DNA of 64,000 nt. Origin: Bacillota bacterium. GTDB taxonomy: Bacteria > Bacillota > Clostridia > Christensenellales > SZUA-584. Below the pieces are notes generated by a model that worked only from the letters and a program-made list of their open reading frames with translations, was not told the DNA's origin and ran no database searches. Position 1 is the first letter of the stretch; every line of letters begins with the position of its first letter. Below, piece by piece: positions 40,988 to 48,782 of the stretch. Position numbers and translations under genes: made by a program. The stretch lies in the NCBI GenBank assembly GCA_023410475.1, contig JAEYPS010000018.1, positions 62,001 through 126,000 on the forward strand, given 5' to 3'.

Positions 40988-41890
40988 TCATATGCCGCGA
41001 AGGCTTTTAAGCGCTTTTTCGAAATAATCGGGCAGCGGCGCATTGAATATCAATTCTTCGCCCGTTGACGGGTGCTTGATATGGAGTTCTCTGGCGTGCA
41101 GCAGCTGCCCCTCGCCGTGCAGCCTCGGTTTCTTGGGGCCGTAAACCGTGTCGCCGGCGACCGGCCGTCCCGCACTCGCCATATGCACGCGTATCTGGTG
41201 CGTTCGCCCCGTCTCGAGCGACGCTTCGATAAACGTGAACTCCCCGAACCGTTCGAGCACTCTCACATGCGTAACGGCGCTCCTTCCGGCAAGATCCACC
41301 GCCATCTTTTTGCGGTCGCGCCGGCTTCTTCCTATCGGCTTGTCTATCGTCAGCTCGTTCTCTCGTATGTTGCCGTGCACTATCGCGGCGTATATACGCT
41401 TCGCGCTCCTATCCGCTATCTGCTTAGATAATGACGCGTGCGCGGCGTCGTTTTTTGCCACCACTAGCAACCCTGATGTGTCCTTGTCGAGCCTGTGCAC
41501 TATTCCCGGCCTCAGCTCGCCGCCTATGCCCGACAGATCCTTTATGCGAAACAGCAGCGCGCCAACCATAGTGCCTTCATAATTTCCGGGCGCCGGGTGC
41601 ACAACCATCCCCTGAGGCTTGTTTACGACGGCTATATACTCGTCTTCATACACTATGTCTATGGGTATCTCTTCGGGCGCGGCTTTTGCCTCTTTAGGCC
41701 CTTTAAGGCTGACGGTCACAACGTCTCTAGCGTGCAGCTTGTCGCCGGGCTTTGCCGGCAGACCGTTTACGCTTATCTCTCCCGAGACTATTGCGTTTTT
41801 TATCCTTGAGCGCGAAAACTCAAGGTTTTCGGACAGGAACTTGTCCAGCCTGTCCCTTGCCTCTTCGATTGTAAAGCTCGTCTTATCCAT
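40988..41890 (-). CDS. RluD-family 23S rRNA pseudouridine synthase
   Basis: The 300-residue protein has an N-terminal S4 RNA-binding domain ('RLDKFLSENLEFSRSRIKNAI') and a pseudouridine synthase domain with catalytic Asp in 'HRLDKDTSGLLVVAKND'. 'TGRTHQIRVHMASAGRPVAGD' lies further on. It modifies uridines in large-subunit rRNA. Which positions (RluD or RluC type) cannot be settled from sequence alone. The ArsR gene ends 12 bases upstream. Confidence 0.94.
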   Translation of the reverse strand: MDKTSFTIEEARDRLDKFLSENLEFSRSRIKNAIVSGEISVNGLPAKPGDKLHARDVVTVSLKGPKEAKAAPEEIPIDIVYEDEYIAVVNKPQGMVVHPAPGNYEGTMVGALLFRIKDLSGIGGELRPGIVHRLDKDTSGLLVVAKNDAAHASLSKQIADRSAKRIYAAIVHGNIRENELTIDKPIGRSRRDRKKMAVDLAGRSAVTHVRVLERFGEFTFIEASLETGRTHQIRVHMASAGRPVAGDTVYGPKKPRLHGEGQLLHARELHIKHPSTGEELIFNAPLPDYFEKALKSLRGI

Positions 41891-41902
41891 GCAGTAATTT
41901 TA

Positions 41903-42292
41903 TCATCTGCGCTCAATGACCGCAATATCCGAACGTTTTGCCTTTTCTATCAGCTCTTCACAGCAGTCGTTATTTTTCATCAAGATTTCAAGCCGCTTTA
42001 TATCCTCGGTATATATTCTTTTCGCGGCCCACTCGCTGTGCAGAAACTCGCACAGAGCCGCGCACTTGTCTTTGAATTCTTCGCTTATGCGAAAGAAACA
42101 CCACTGCGATATCTTCCTGCAGCTTATTATTCCCGAGGCTTTAAGCCTCGCCAAATGCTTGGACACATTCGGCTGCATCAGCCCCAGCGCCTCTTTTATG
42201 AGGCATACGCAAAGCTCGCGTCCAAAGAGAAGGTTCAGTATTCTCAGCCTCGTCTCATCCCCCAGCGCTTTTAAGGTTTCAGAAACGTCCAT
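41903..42292 (-). CDS. ArsR/SmtB-family metal-sensing repressor
   Basis: The 129-residue winged-helix protein starts 'SETLKALGDETRLRILNLL'. It has the metal- or metalloid-binding 'ELCVCLI' (CxC in the alpha-3 helix) and the recognition helix 'MQPNVSKHLARLKASGII'. Four more cysteines follow the winged helix, including a Cys-Cys pair near the end. This points to sensing of a soft metal, arsenite or thiol stress. No ars or efflux genes are close by. The only divergent neighbour is the Gly/Cys-rich miniprotein at 42448. Confidence 0.93.
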   Translation of the reverse strand: MDVSETLKALGDETRLRILNLLFGRELCVCLIKEALGLMQPNVSKHLARLKASGIISCRKISQWCFFRISEEFKDKCAALCEFLHSEWAAKRIYTEDIKRLEILMKNNDCCEELIEKAKRSDIAVIERR

Positions 42293-42325
42293 GACATCAC
42301 CGGCAAAATTTCATCTATTACTATA

Positions 42326-42355
42326 AGTATATTTTCTGTACCTTAAAAATGTTGA
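42326..42355 (-). promoter_or_regulatory. Possible promoter of the ArsR gene
   Basis: On the minus strand -35 TCAACA (42350-42355), an 18-base spacer and -10 TATACT (42326-42331) predict a start about 27 bases before the ATG. The match is moderate. Confidence 0.45.
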
Positions 42356-42390
42356 CGCAGGTGAAAAAATATAGCTCGCGCTTATATGTA

Positions 42391-42418
42391 ACCAATATTC
42401 CTGTATCGTCATATAGTA
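42391..42418 (+). promoter_or_regulatory. Possible promoter of the Gly/Cys-rich miniprotein, sigma-K-like
   Basis: CATATAGTA (42410-42418) fits the sigma-K -10 pattern CATANNNTA and has AC 17 bases upstream (42391-42392). A sigma-A reading (TAACCA-17-TATAGT) is weaker. A short inverted repeat ATAG-TAAA-CTAT (42413-42424) overlaps it and might be an operator. Confidence 0.35.
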
Positions 42419-42447
42419 AACTATGAACAATGAAAGGGGGTCCTGAT

Positions 42448-42660
42448 ATGGACGGTTTCTTTGGAGGCAATAACTGCTTATGGATACTGCTGCTGCTGTG
42501 CTGCTGCGGCGGTGGATTCGGAGGCTGCGGATGTGATACACGCGATAACTTCGGAGGCGGGTTCTTCGGAGGGGGAGGCTGCGGATGCCTGTTGCCCATA
42601 CTGCTTCTGTGCTGCTGCGGCGGCGGATTCGGCGGCTGCGGATGCGGCCCGAAGTGCTGA
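42448..42660 (+). CDS. Gly/Cys-rich 70-residue miniprotein with two internal repeats
   Basis: The ATG at 42448 has AGGGGG 7 bases upstream. The ATG at 42430 has no site. The 70-residue product contains 14 cysteines and 24 glycines. A motif of the form (hydrophobic run)-CCCGGGFGGCGC occurs twice (about residues 13-30 and 48-66), each led by a Leu/Ile-rich run of 5-8 residues. The hydrophobic runs are too short for a full membrane span but may insert or stack. Short Gly/Cys-rich proteins of this sort are known in Clostridia without firm function. A metal-binding or spore-coat role is possible. Confidence 0.75.
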   Translation: MDGFFGGNNCLWILLLLCCCGGGFGGCGCDTRDNFGGGFFGGGGCGCLLPILLLCCCGGGFGGCGCGPKC

Positions 42661-42761
42661 CAAACATACAATAAGATAAACGCGCGTCCTCCTGCCGGTA
42701 TTTTAAGGATGCTGAGTTTTCGGATCCTTCTTATACAGGCGGCCATATCCAAAAGATATCT

Positions 42762-42797
42762 AAAAAAACCTCCTGCCGAGCTTCGCTGACAGGAGGT
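42762..42797 (-). terminator. Terminator of the TRAP binding-protein gene
   Basis: Perfect 8-base arms ACCTCCTG and CAGGAGGT (42768-42797) are followed on the minus strand by TTTTTTAGA, 23 bases after the stop. The plus side also has a T-rich tail, so it may serve the miniprotein gene as well. Confidence 0.88.
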
Positions 42798-42819
42798 CTG
42801 TTTCTTATTAGTTATGCGC

Positions 42820-43950
42820 TCACTCCGCTGGTTCGTCCGTCGTCTCCGGCGGGGTGGGAGCGGGCGTAGCGGCGCCCGACTTACAGGCAGCAATATAACT
42901 GTCCACAAACGCCGGATCTATATTCTTCTTGACGGAATCAACTACGGTCTGCACGGCTGCTTTCAACGCCGCGAGCAGTTCGGAATCAGGCTCGGCGACG
43001 GCCATCTTCTTCTTTACAAAATTCGATTCCTGTGATGCCTCGTCCTCCGCCACCGCCTCAGTCTCATTGCTGATGGCCTGTGATACAAACTGACTGATTA
43101 ACGTTCTTTGTTCTTCGGTAAGAGCGTCGTAGCGTTCTTTGTTCATAATATAAAGGCCTACGTCCTGCGTGTGGCGCGTCTTTATCAGCGACGACTGCAC
43201 CTCAAAAAGCTTAAGGGTGTTTATCTCTCTGAACGTGTTCTCCTGAGCGCCGTGCATCCCTTGCTTAAGCGCTATGTACACCTGGGAACGTTCGAGAGGA
43301 AGCACGTTGCAGCCGAGCGTCTTCCAGAAAAGCTGGTGATACTCGCTTTTAGACGTCGTCATCCTGAGCCCTTTAAGGTCTGCCGGAGCTGCGATGGGCG
43401 CGCTGCTCGTAAAGTGATGGAACGATGTGCTGTAAGCTCCTATAAGCTGCATACCGGCCTCGTTGAAAAACGGCTGCATCATATCTGTAACCGCACCGGC
43501 AAGAACGGCGTTGCAGCCTTCTGTGCTGCTGAACATCATCGGTATCTCGAGCACGGCCAGCTGCGGTATAACCTCTTTCATCATTGAGGCGCTGCCCATG
43601 TATATCGTTATCCCGCCGGACTTTACGGCATCGATTATTTCCGCGTCTGTACCCTTTTCTCCGCCTTCGTATAATTCTATCGAAAGGCTGCCGCCCGACT
43701 GTGATTTTAACTCTTCAAGCGCTTTTTTAAGCGCGTTGCCCTTATTTGTGCCCGAAACTTCCGCGGCGCTTGCCATTGTCAGCACGACCGGGGGCTCGGT
43801 TGGTGAAGGCTCGGGGGGCTCAGTAGGGCTCGGCGTCTCCTCGTAATCAGAAGGCTCCGTGCTTGGAGTCTGCGCCTCTTGCCCCGCGCAGCCCGCAAGG
43901 GCTCCCAGCGCTATCGATAAACACAGCAATATCGCCAGTATTTTTTTCAT
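42820..43950 (-). CDS. Orphan TRAP-type (DctP-like) substrate-binding lipoprotein
   Basis: The ATG at 43950 (MKKILAILLCLS) is used, with AAGGAG 7 bases upstream and a lipobox LAGC. The longer frame to 44061 has no site. The 376-residue lipoprotein has a Thr/Pro/Glu-rich linker (about 25-55) and then a DctP-type domain: 'GGEKGTDAEIIDAVKSGGITI', 'ADLKGLRMTTSKSEYHQLF' with the usual carboxylate-binding Arg region, and 'KQGMHGAQENTF'. No DctQ or DctM membrane genes are nearby, so it either works with distant partners or as a receptor. It ends with a Pro/Thr/Glu-rich tail. Confidence 0.9.
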   Translation of the reverse strand: MKKILAILLCLSIALGALAGCAGQEAQTPSTEPSDYEETPSPTEPPEPSPTEPPVVLTMASAAEVSGTNKGNALKKALEELKSQSGGSLSIELYEGGEKGTDAEIIDAVKSGGITIYMGSASMMKEVIPQLAVLEIPMMFSSTEGCNAVLAGAVTDMMQPFFNEAGMQLIGAYSTSFHHFTSSAPIAAPADLKGLRMTTSKSEYHQLFWKTLGCNVLPLERSQVYIALKQGMHGAQENTFREINTLKLFEVQSSLIKTRHTQDVGLYIMNKERYDALTEEQRTLISQFVSQAISNETEAVAEDEASQESNFVKKKMAVAEPDSELLAALKAAVQTVVDSVKKNIDPAFVDSYIAACKSGAATPAPTPPETTDEPAE

Positions 43951-44059
43951 TATAGTTCTCCTTCGCAGTTGCTCAAATATATAAACTTTATATACATCTA
44001 CCAAGGCGGATAACGTACGCGCTACAAGCGCTGCCCCACGTGATATTCCACAGTTCGAC

Positions 44060-44068
44060 ATTATACCA
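44060..44068 (-). promoter_or_regulatory. Extended -10 promoter element for the TRAP binding-protein gene
   Basis: TGGTATAAT on the minus strand is an extended -10 of the TGnTATAAT form. The -35 region is poor. Transcription would start about 100 bases before the ATG. The rest of 43951-44280 is AT-rich with no gene seen. Confidence 0.5.
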
Positions 44069-44280
44069 TAATCCTATATGAAATAAAAGCCATCCGGCGA
44101 AATATGTAAATATTTTGTATGGAAATTTTTTGAGATGTTTTTTTAGAATATATATGCGGAAAAATGGCCTTTTACCGTCCAGCACCAGATTGGATGTTTA
44201 CTTTATTGCCATGCAATCTAGTGTTGGATCAAAAAAGACCACATTACAGCAACTTTATTGCACTATCTCGAATGCAATCA

Positions 44281-45657
44281 TCAGAATTCGCAGTTCTGAG
44301 GCGTTCTGGGGTACGGTATGACGTCGCGTATGTTTTCCATGCCGGAGAGGTATATCAGCAGACGCTCGAAGCCCATTCCAAAGCCCGCGTGCTCGCAGCC
44401 GCCGAAACGTCTCAGGTTAAGATACCAGTACATGTCCTGCGCTAAAATGCCCATCTCGTTCATACGGGCAAGCAGCTTGTCGTAGCGAGTCTCCCGCTGG
44501 CTTCCGCCCATAAGCTCGCCCGCGCCGGGCACCAGCAGGTCTACGGCGGCTACTGTTTCGTTGTCGTCGTTCTGGTACATGTAAAACGCCTTTATGCCCC
44601 TAGGCCAGTCGTATACGAACACCGGAGAGTTAAAATGCTCGTCCGTCAGGTACTTCTCGTGCTCCTTCGCGAGGTCCCCGCCAAACTCGGCTTTGAACTC
44701 AAAGTCTTTGCCCGCGTTTTGCAGTATTTCTATTGCCTCGCGGTATGTAACCCTCGCTATCGCAGAGTCAACGAGCTTTGAAAGCTTCTCTTTAAGCGGC
44801 GTCTTCGTGTATTGCTCGAGGAAATCTATCTCGTCCTTCGCGTGCTCCTGGCAGTAAGCGACTATGAACTTCAAAAAGTCCTCCTCGATGTCCATGAGCT
44901 TGTTTATCTCGCAGAACGCTATCTCGGGCTCTATCATCCAAAACTCGGCGGCGTGCGTTTTCGTGTTTGAGTTCTCCGCACGGAACGTCGGCCCGAATGT
45001 ATATATCTTCTTGAACGCCAGCGCGAACGTCTCTCCCTCGAGCTGCCCTGTGACGGCGAGCGACGTGTGCTTTCCGAAAAGGTCCTGACTGTAGTCTATA
45101 GGCCGCTTTACGCTCTCAATATCGAGCGACGTCACGGTAAACGTGTTGCCCGCGCCCTCGGCGTCGTTGCCCGTTACTATGGGCGTGTGCACATAAACAT
45201 ATCCGTTGTTTTCAAAATAGCGGTGTATCGCGGTTGAGGCCACGCTCCTCAGGCGGAACACCGCCTGAAACAGCCTAGTCCTCGGGCGAAGATACGCTAT
45301 TTCGCGCAGAAACTCCAGGCTGTGCTTCTTCGGCTGCAAAGGGTATTCCTCAGGGCAGTCGCCGGCGAGCTCGGCCTCTTTCACCTGTATCTCGTAAACA
45401 TCGCCCTGCCCCTGAGAGCGTACAAGAATGCCCTTCAGCCTTACGGCGGCGCCCACGCGGTACGCATTCACCTGCGCGAAGCTGCTCATGCCGTCGTCGT
45501 AAACAGCCTGAATAGACTTAAAGCACGTACCGTCAAAAAAATCTATGAACCCGAACGTCTTTTGCCTGCGGTGGTTCCTTATCCACCCCTCGACGCAGAC
45601 CTCTTTATTCAAGTAGCTGTCGATGTTTTCATATATACTGCGTAAATCAAGCGACAT
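44281..45657 (-). CDS. asnS: Asparaginyl-tRNA synthetase
   Basis: The 458-residue class II synthetase has an N-terminal OB-fold anticodon domain ('VCVEGWIRNHRRQKTFGFIDFFDG') and a catalytic domain with motif 2 'FRAENSNTKTHAAEFWMIEPE' and motif 3 'GFGMGFERLLIYLSG'. The ending 'VIPYPRTPQNCEF' and the Asn-type residues favour AsnRS over AspRS. The start has AAGAGG upstream. No T-box is possible because only 29 bases separate it from the GNAT gene upstream. Confidence 0.96.
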   Translation of the reverse strand: MSLDLRSIYENIDSYLNKEVCVEGWIRNHRRQKTFGFIDFFDGTCFKSIQAVYDDGMSSFAQVNAYRVGAAVRLKGILVRSQGQGDVYEIQVKEAELAGDCPEEYPLQPKKHSLEFLREIAYLRPRTRLFQAVFRLRSVASTAIHRYFENNGYVYVHTPIVTGNDAEGAGNTFTVTSLDIESVKRPIDYSQDLFGKHTSLAVTGQLEGETFALAFKKIYTFGPTFRAENSNTKTHAAEFWMIEPEIAFCEINKLMDIEEDFLKFIVAYCQEHAKDEIDFLEQYTKTPLKEKLSKLVDSAIARVTYREAIEILQNAGKDFEFKAEFGGDLAKEHEKYLTDEHFNSPVFVYDWPRGIKAFYMYQNDDNETVAAVDLLVPGAGELMGGSQRETRYDKLLARMNEMGILAQDMYWYLNLRRFGGCEHAGFGMGFERLLIYLSGMENIRDVIPYPRTPQNCEF

Positions 45658-45686
45658 ACAGCACCTCTTAATATAGTTACAGCGCT

Positions 45687-46127
45687 TTAATCAAGCTGCT
45701 TTCTCATCTCAACGTGAGGTATCATTACCTCGGTAAACACCTCGCTGGTAACAGTGTACCCCTGCCTCTTATAAAAGTCCATAGACGTCATCCTCGAGTG
45801 CAGCATTATTTCTTTGCACCCCCCCGAGCGCAGCAGGCCTTCCGCGTGATTAACGAGCATCTTTCCTATGCCGCGGCTGCGCAGGCCGTCGTCTACAGCC
45901 ACCTGCCTCATCCTTGCGTGTCCTTCCTTTATCGGCGTCAGAACAAGCACGCCCGCGAGCCTGCCGCCATAAAAAGCGCCCAGATGCGTATCATCCTTCT
46001 CAGCCTTTAAGTCTTCGTCGTAGATATCGAGGCCGAGAGGCAGCCGGAGCACTCTGTTTCTAATCTCAAGCTCGTCCTTATATTCCTTAGACCCATATTC
46101 GATCTCTCTTATAATAATGTCTTTCAT
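45687..46127 (-). CDS. GNAT-family N-acetyltransferase
   Basis: The 146-residue protein has the acetyl-CoA motif 'RQVAVDDGLRSRGIGKMLVNHAE' with the R/Q-x-x-G-x-G/A loop, then 'MLHSRMTSMDFYKRQGYTV'. It resembles ElaA/PhnO-like small GNATs. AGAGGG precedes the ATG. It lies between asnS and a second GNAT gene on the same strand, but the acceptor molecule cannot be inferred. Confidence 0.9.
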   Translation of the reverse strand: MKDIIIREIEYGSKEYKDELEIRNRVLRLPLGLDIYDEDLKAEKDDTHLGAFYGGRLAGVLVLTPIKEGHARMRQVAVDDGLRSRGIGKMLVNHAEGLLRSGGCKEIMLHSRMTSMDFYKRQGYTVTSEVFTEVMIPHVEMRKQLD

Positions 46128-46139
46128 GCTTAATCCCTC

Positions 46140-46574
46140 TTAATACTCATATTTCATTATATGTTCCGCCCCGAATACCTGCCCTGTAAACTCAAACCCG
46201 AAGCTCTTATACAGCTTAACCGCCTCTTTGCTGTCGGTGTGCACTCCGAGAAATATGCGGTGCCGCGTATCGTCATCTTTAATTCTTTGAATGAGAAGCT
46301 CAAGAGCTTGTCTCGCGTACCCTTTGCCCTGATGCCGCTTGTCAGTCATCATCCTGTAGATCCAGTATTCCCCGTCGTCCGCGTCTATGCAATACATCAC
46401 AAAGCCTACCATCTCGTCGTTAGAGTATACCCCTAGAGGCACGCACTCCGGCTGGTACTTCGACTGCGCTAGCGACACGGCGTTGCTCGTAACGAATTCT
46501 TTCTGTCCTTCACAGACATCAAGCCCGACGCATTCCCAAAAATTCTCTGCATTTATCTCTCTTAGCGAAACCAT
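46140..46574 (-). CDS. GNAT-family N-acetyltransferase, spermidine-acetyltransferase-like
   Basis: The ATG at 46574 is preferred, with AAAGGGG 6 bases away. The ATG two codons earlier abuts the site. The 144-residue protein has 'WECVGLDVCEGQKEFVTSNAVSLAQS', 'YWIYRMMTDKRHQGKGYARQAL' with the acetyl-CoA loop, and 'AVKLYKSFGFEFTGQ' near the end. These strings resemble the BltD/PaiA-type polyamine acetyltransferases, but the substrate is not proven. It is the first gene of a short GNAT-GNAT-asnS unit. Confidence 0.9.
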   Translation of the reverse strand: MVSLREINAENFWECVGLDVCEGQKEFVTSNAVSLAQSKYQPECVPLGVYSNDEMVGFVMYCIDADDGEYWIYRMMTDKRHQGKGYARQALELLIQRIKDDDTRHRIFLGVHTDSKEAVKLYKSFGFEFTGQVFGAEHIMKYEY

Positions 46575-46708
46575 AATCATCCCCTTTGATTATCTTTATA
46601 ATAATACTCCAAAAATTTAATGCAATCAATCTTTTGTCTGGGATTTGTTGCGCGCGCATCGTTATTATGGTAACATTTATTCGATTTTGATTCATGGGAG
46701 ATATATGT

Positions 46709-47812
46709 ATGACTGATAAAAGGCTTTATGATCTTGCCGGAAACATACTTAACTACAGCTTGGGCTTGAAGAAGGGTCAGAGCGTTATGATAAGAGGGCC
46801 ACTTGCCGCCAAGCCCCTTATAATGGCATTGATACGGCGGGCTGACGAGATGGGAGTAGCCCCTCACGTGCGGATACTCGACGAAGAGATAAACCGCTGT
46901 CTGCTGACGAACGCCGGCGACGGCCGCATAGAGGCGGAAACCGGATGGGATATGCATATATACGGAGAGCTCGACGCCGACATATATTTGGACTCAACCG
47001 AGAACGACGCCGAGCTGTCGGCTATCGACCCTAAGATAATGCAGCGCCGCGCTCACGCTAGGCGGCCGTGGGTAGACCTCGTGTGCGGCAGCAAGAAGTG
47101 GGTGATACTCAACTGGCCCACAAAGGGACAGGCGCAAAGCGCTCGTATGCCGTATGAAGATTTTTACGACTTCGTAATAAGCGCCACGAGCGTTGACTAT
47201 TCAAAAATGAAAAAGAACATGGAGCCTTTATCCCAGCTTATGGCGAAAACCGACATGGTAAGGATAACAGGCCCGGGCACCGAGCTAACGTTTTCGATAA
47301 AGGGCATCCCTAATGAGATATGCGCGGGAGAAAACAACCTGCCCGACGGAGAGATATACACCGCGCCCGTAAAGGACTCCGTAGAGGGCGCGCTTACATA
47401 CAACACCCCCTCGTTATACCACGGCAAGGTGTATAACAATGTACGTCTCGAGTTCGGCAAAGGCAAAATTATAAAGGCGTCCGCGGGCAGCAACTCCGAC
47501 GCGCTTAATGCCATATTCGATACCGACGAGGGCGCAAGGTATATAGGCGAGTTTGCTCTCGGCGTAAACCCGCATGTCACAAGGCCTTTCGGCAGCATTC
47601 TGTTCGACGAGAAGATAATGGGCTCGTTCCACTTCACGCCCGGCAACGCGTACGAAGACGACGCCGACAACGGTAACCGCAGCGCCGTCCACTGGGACAT
47701 GGTCTGCATACAGACGAAAGAGTATGGCGGAGGCGAGATATGGTTTGACGGCGTGCTAGTACGCAAAGACGGAATGTTCGTGCTGCCCGAGCTTAAGGCG
47801 CTCAATCCGTAA
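46709..47812 (+). CDS. M29-like metallo-aminopeptidase (AmpS/PepS type)
   Basis: The start at 46709 has GGGAG 8 bases upstream. The 367-residue protein resembles the thermophilic aminopeptidase family: 'GPGTELTFSIKGIPNEICAGE', 'NNLPDGEIYTAPVKDSVEG' with a metal-ligand Glu, 'GEFALGVNP', 'GSFHFTPGNAYED' and the late 'SAVHWDMVC' with metal-binding His and Asp. It likely removes N-terminal residues from peptides in the cytoplasm. It is one of the few plus-strand genes and stands alone. Confidence 0.9.
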   Translation: MTDKRLYDLAGNILNYSLGLKKGQSVMIRGPLAAKPLIMALIRRADEMGVAPHVRILDEEINRCLLTNAGDGRIEAETGWDMHIYGELDADIYLDSTENDAELSAIDPKIMQRRAHARRPWVDLVCGSKKWVILNWPTKGQAQSARMPYEDFYDFVISATSVDYSKMKKNMEPLSQLMAKTDMVRITGPGTELTFSIKGIPNEICAGENNLPDGEIYTAPVKDSVEGALTYNTPSLYHGKVYNNVRLEFGKGKIIKASAGSNSDALNAIFDTDEGARYIGEFALGVNPHVTRPFGSILFDEKIMGSFHFTPGNAYEDDADNGNRSAVHWDMVCIQTKEYGGGEIWFDGVLVRKDGMFVLPELKALNP

Positions 47813-47907
47813 ACGGATAAGGGCATACGGCCCATTATCAGACGGCGTTTTAAATCAATGGCTTAAAAAACCAAGGCTTCTTAGGATGTAATTTCTGAAA
47901 TGTTAAT

Positions 47908-48771
47908 CTACCTGAAAGCGTCAAACTCAAATTTATAATATTCCGTGCGTCCGGTAACCGTAAACCCGAACGACTTATACAGCGCTATGGCCCCAAGGTT
48001 GTCTTCATCGACGTCAAGGCCCAGTTTTTTAATGCCCCGCTCTGCCGCCTCTTTCTCAACATGCCTCAGCATCGCCTGGGCGTAGCCTTTCCTGCGCTCG
48101 TCAGGGTGCACTCCAAGGCCGTATATCATAAGCTTTCCGCCGTTTTCGCTGGCGGCGCAAAGCCCGGCGCTCCGGCCTTCGCTTTCCATAATGTACTGTA
48201 TGCGGTTTTGCACGGAAAGAGCGTTCTTTAAAAACTCCTTTTCAGAGTCCGCGTCCCCTCCAAACGCGGCTGCGCCAATCTGGGCCATTTTATCTATGTC
48301 ACTGTGATCGGCCTGCCTTATCACGAGAGCGGTATTTACCGGAGCCTTAGTATTTTCCCTTACGTCACAGCTCATCTGAAGCTCAACGTGGTCTATGGAG
48401 AGTCCCCAATTCTCCATCACCCTCCTGCAGGGCTCCGAAGCGCATATAAACAATCCCTTTGCGTAGCCGAACGTTGAGCAGACTTTGACCGTTTCTCTTA
48501 CGAGCGAGCGGAATACTCCTTTACATCTATAATCGGGATGCACGAGCGCGTTTATCTCTATCTCGTCGCGCATGGGCGCAAACACGCTCAGCAGCGCTTT
48601 TAGCCCGCCTTCCTCATATGTATACAAGCCGTGCATGTCCTGCGCAGCGTTCATAGACGTGTCGATGTCTATTTCCGTCTTGTATCCGTCGTGCTCCTGG
48701 CATATTTTAATAAGCTGCTGCAGCGCGGCCGGGGTATCTCCTTGCACCTTCAAATATTTCTCAATCTTCAT
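47908..48771 (-). CDS. Tandem-GNAT acetyltransferase
   Basis: The start is the ATG at 48771 (MKIEKYLKVQG), with AAGGT close upstream. A longer open frame to 48957 overlaps the next gene and has no site. The 287-residue protein holds two GNAT domains: 'INALVHPDYRCKGVFRSLV' in the first and 'IYGLGVHPDERRKGYAQAML' in the second, both with the acetyl-CoA loop. Only the second keeps the typical 'AIALYKSFGFTVTGRT' ending, so the first may be structural. It follows the EamA transporter by 11 bases. Confidence 0.9.
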   Translation of the reverse strand: MKIEKYLKVQGDTPAALQQLIKICQEHDGYKTEIDIDTSMNAAQDMHGLYTYEEGGLKALLSVFAPMRDEIEINALVHPDYRCKGVFRSLVRETVKVCSTFGYAKGLFICASEPCRRVMENWGLSIDHVELQMSCDVRENTKAPVNTALVIRQADHSDIDKMAQIGAAAFGGDADSEKEFLKNALSVQNRIQYIMESEGRSAGLCAASENGGKLMIYGLGVHPDERRKGYAQAMLRHVEKEAAERGIKKLGLDVDEDNLGAIALYKSFGFTVTGRTEYYKFEFDAFR

Positions 48772-48782
48772 ATTAACCTTCT

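Noticed and set aside
42321..42908. 195-codon minus-strand frame across the miniprotein
   Set aside because: Pro/Arg/Ser-rich mirror of the Gly/Cys-rich gene. It also crosses the terminator at 42762-42797.
45658..45686. T-box or other leader before asnS
   Set aside because: Only 29 bases separate asnS from the upstream GNAT gene, which is too short for a T-box.
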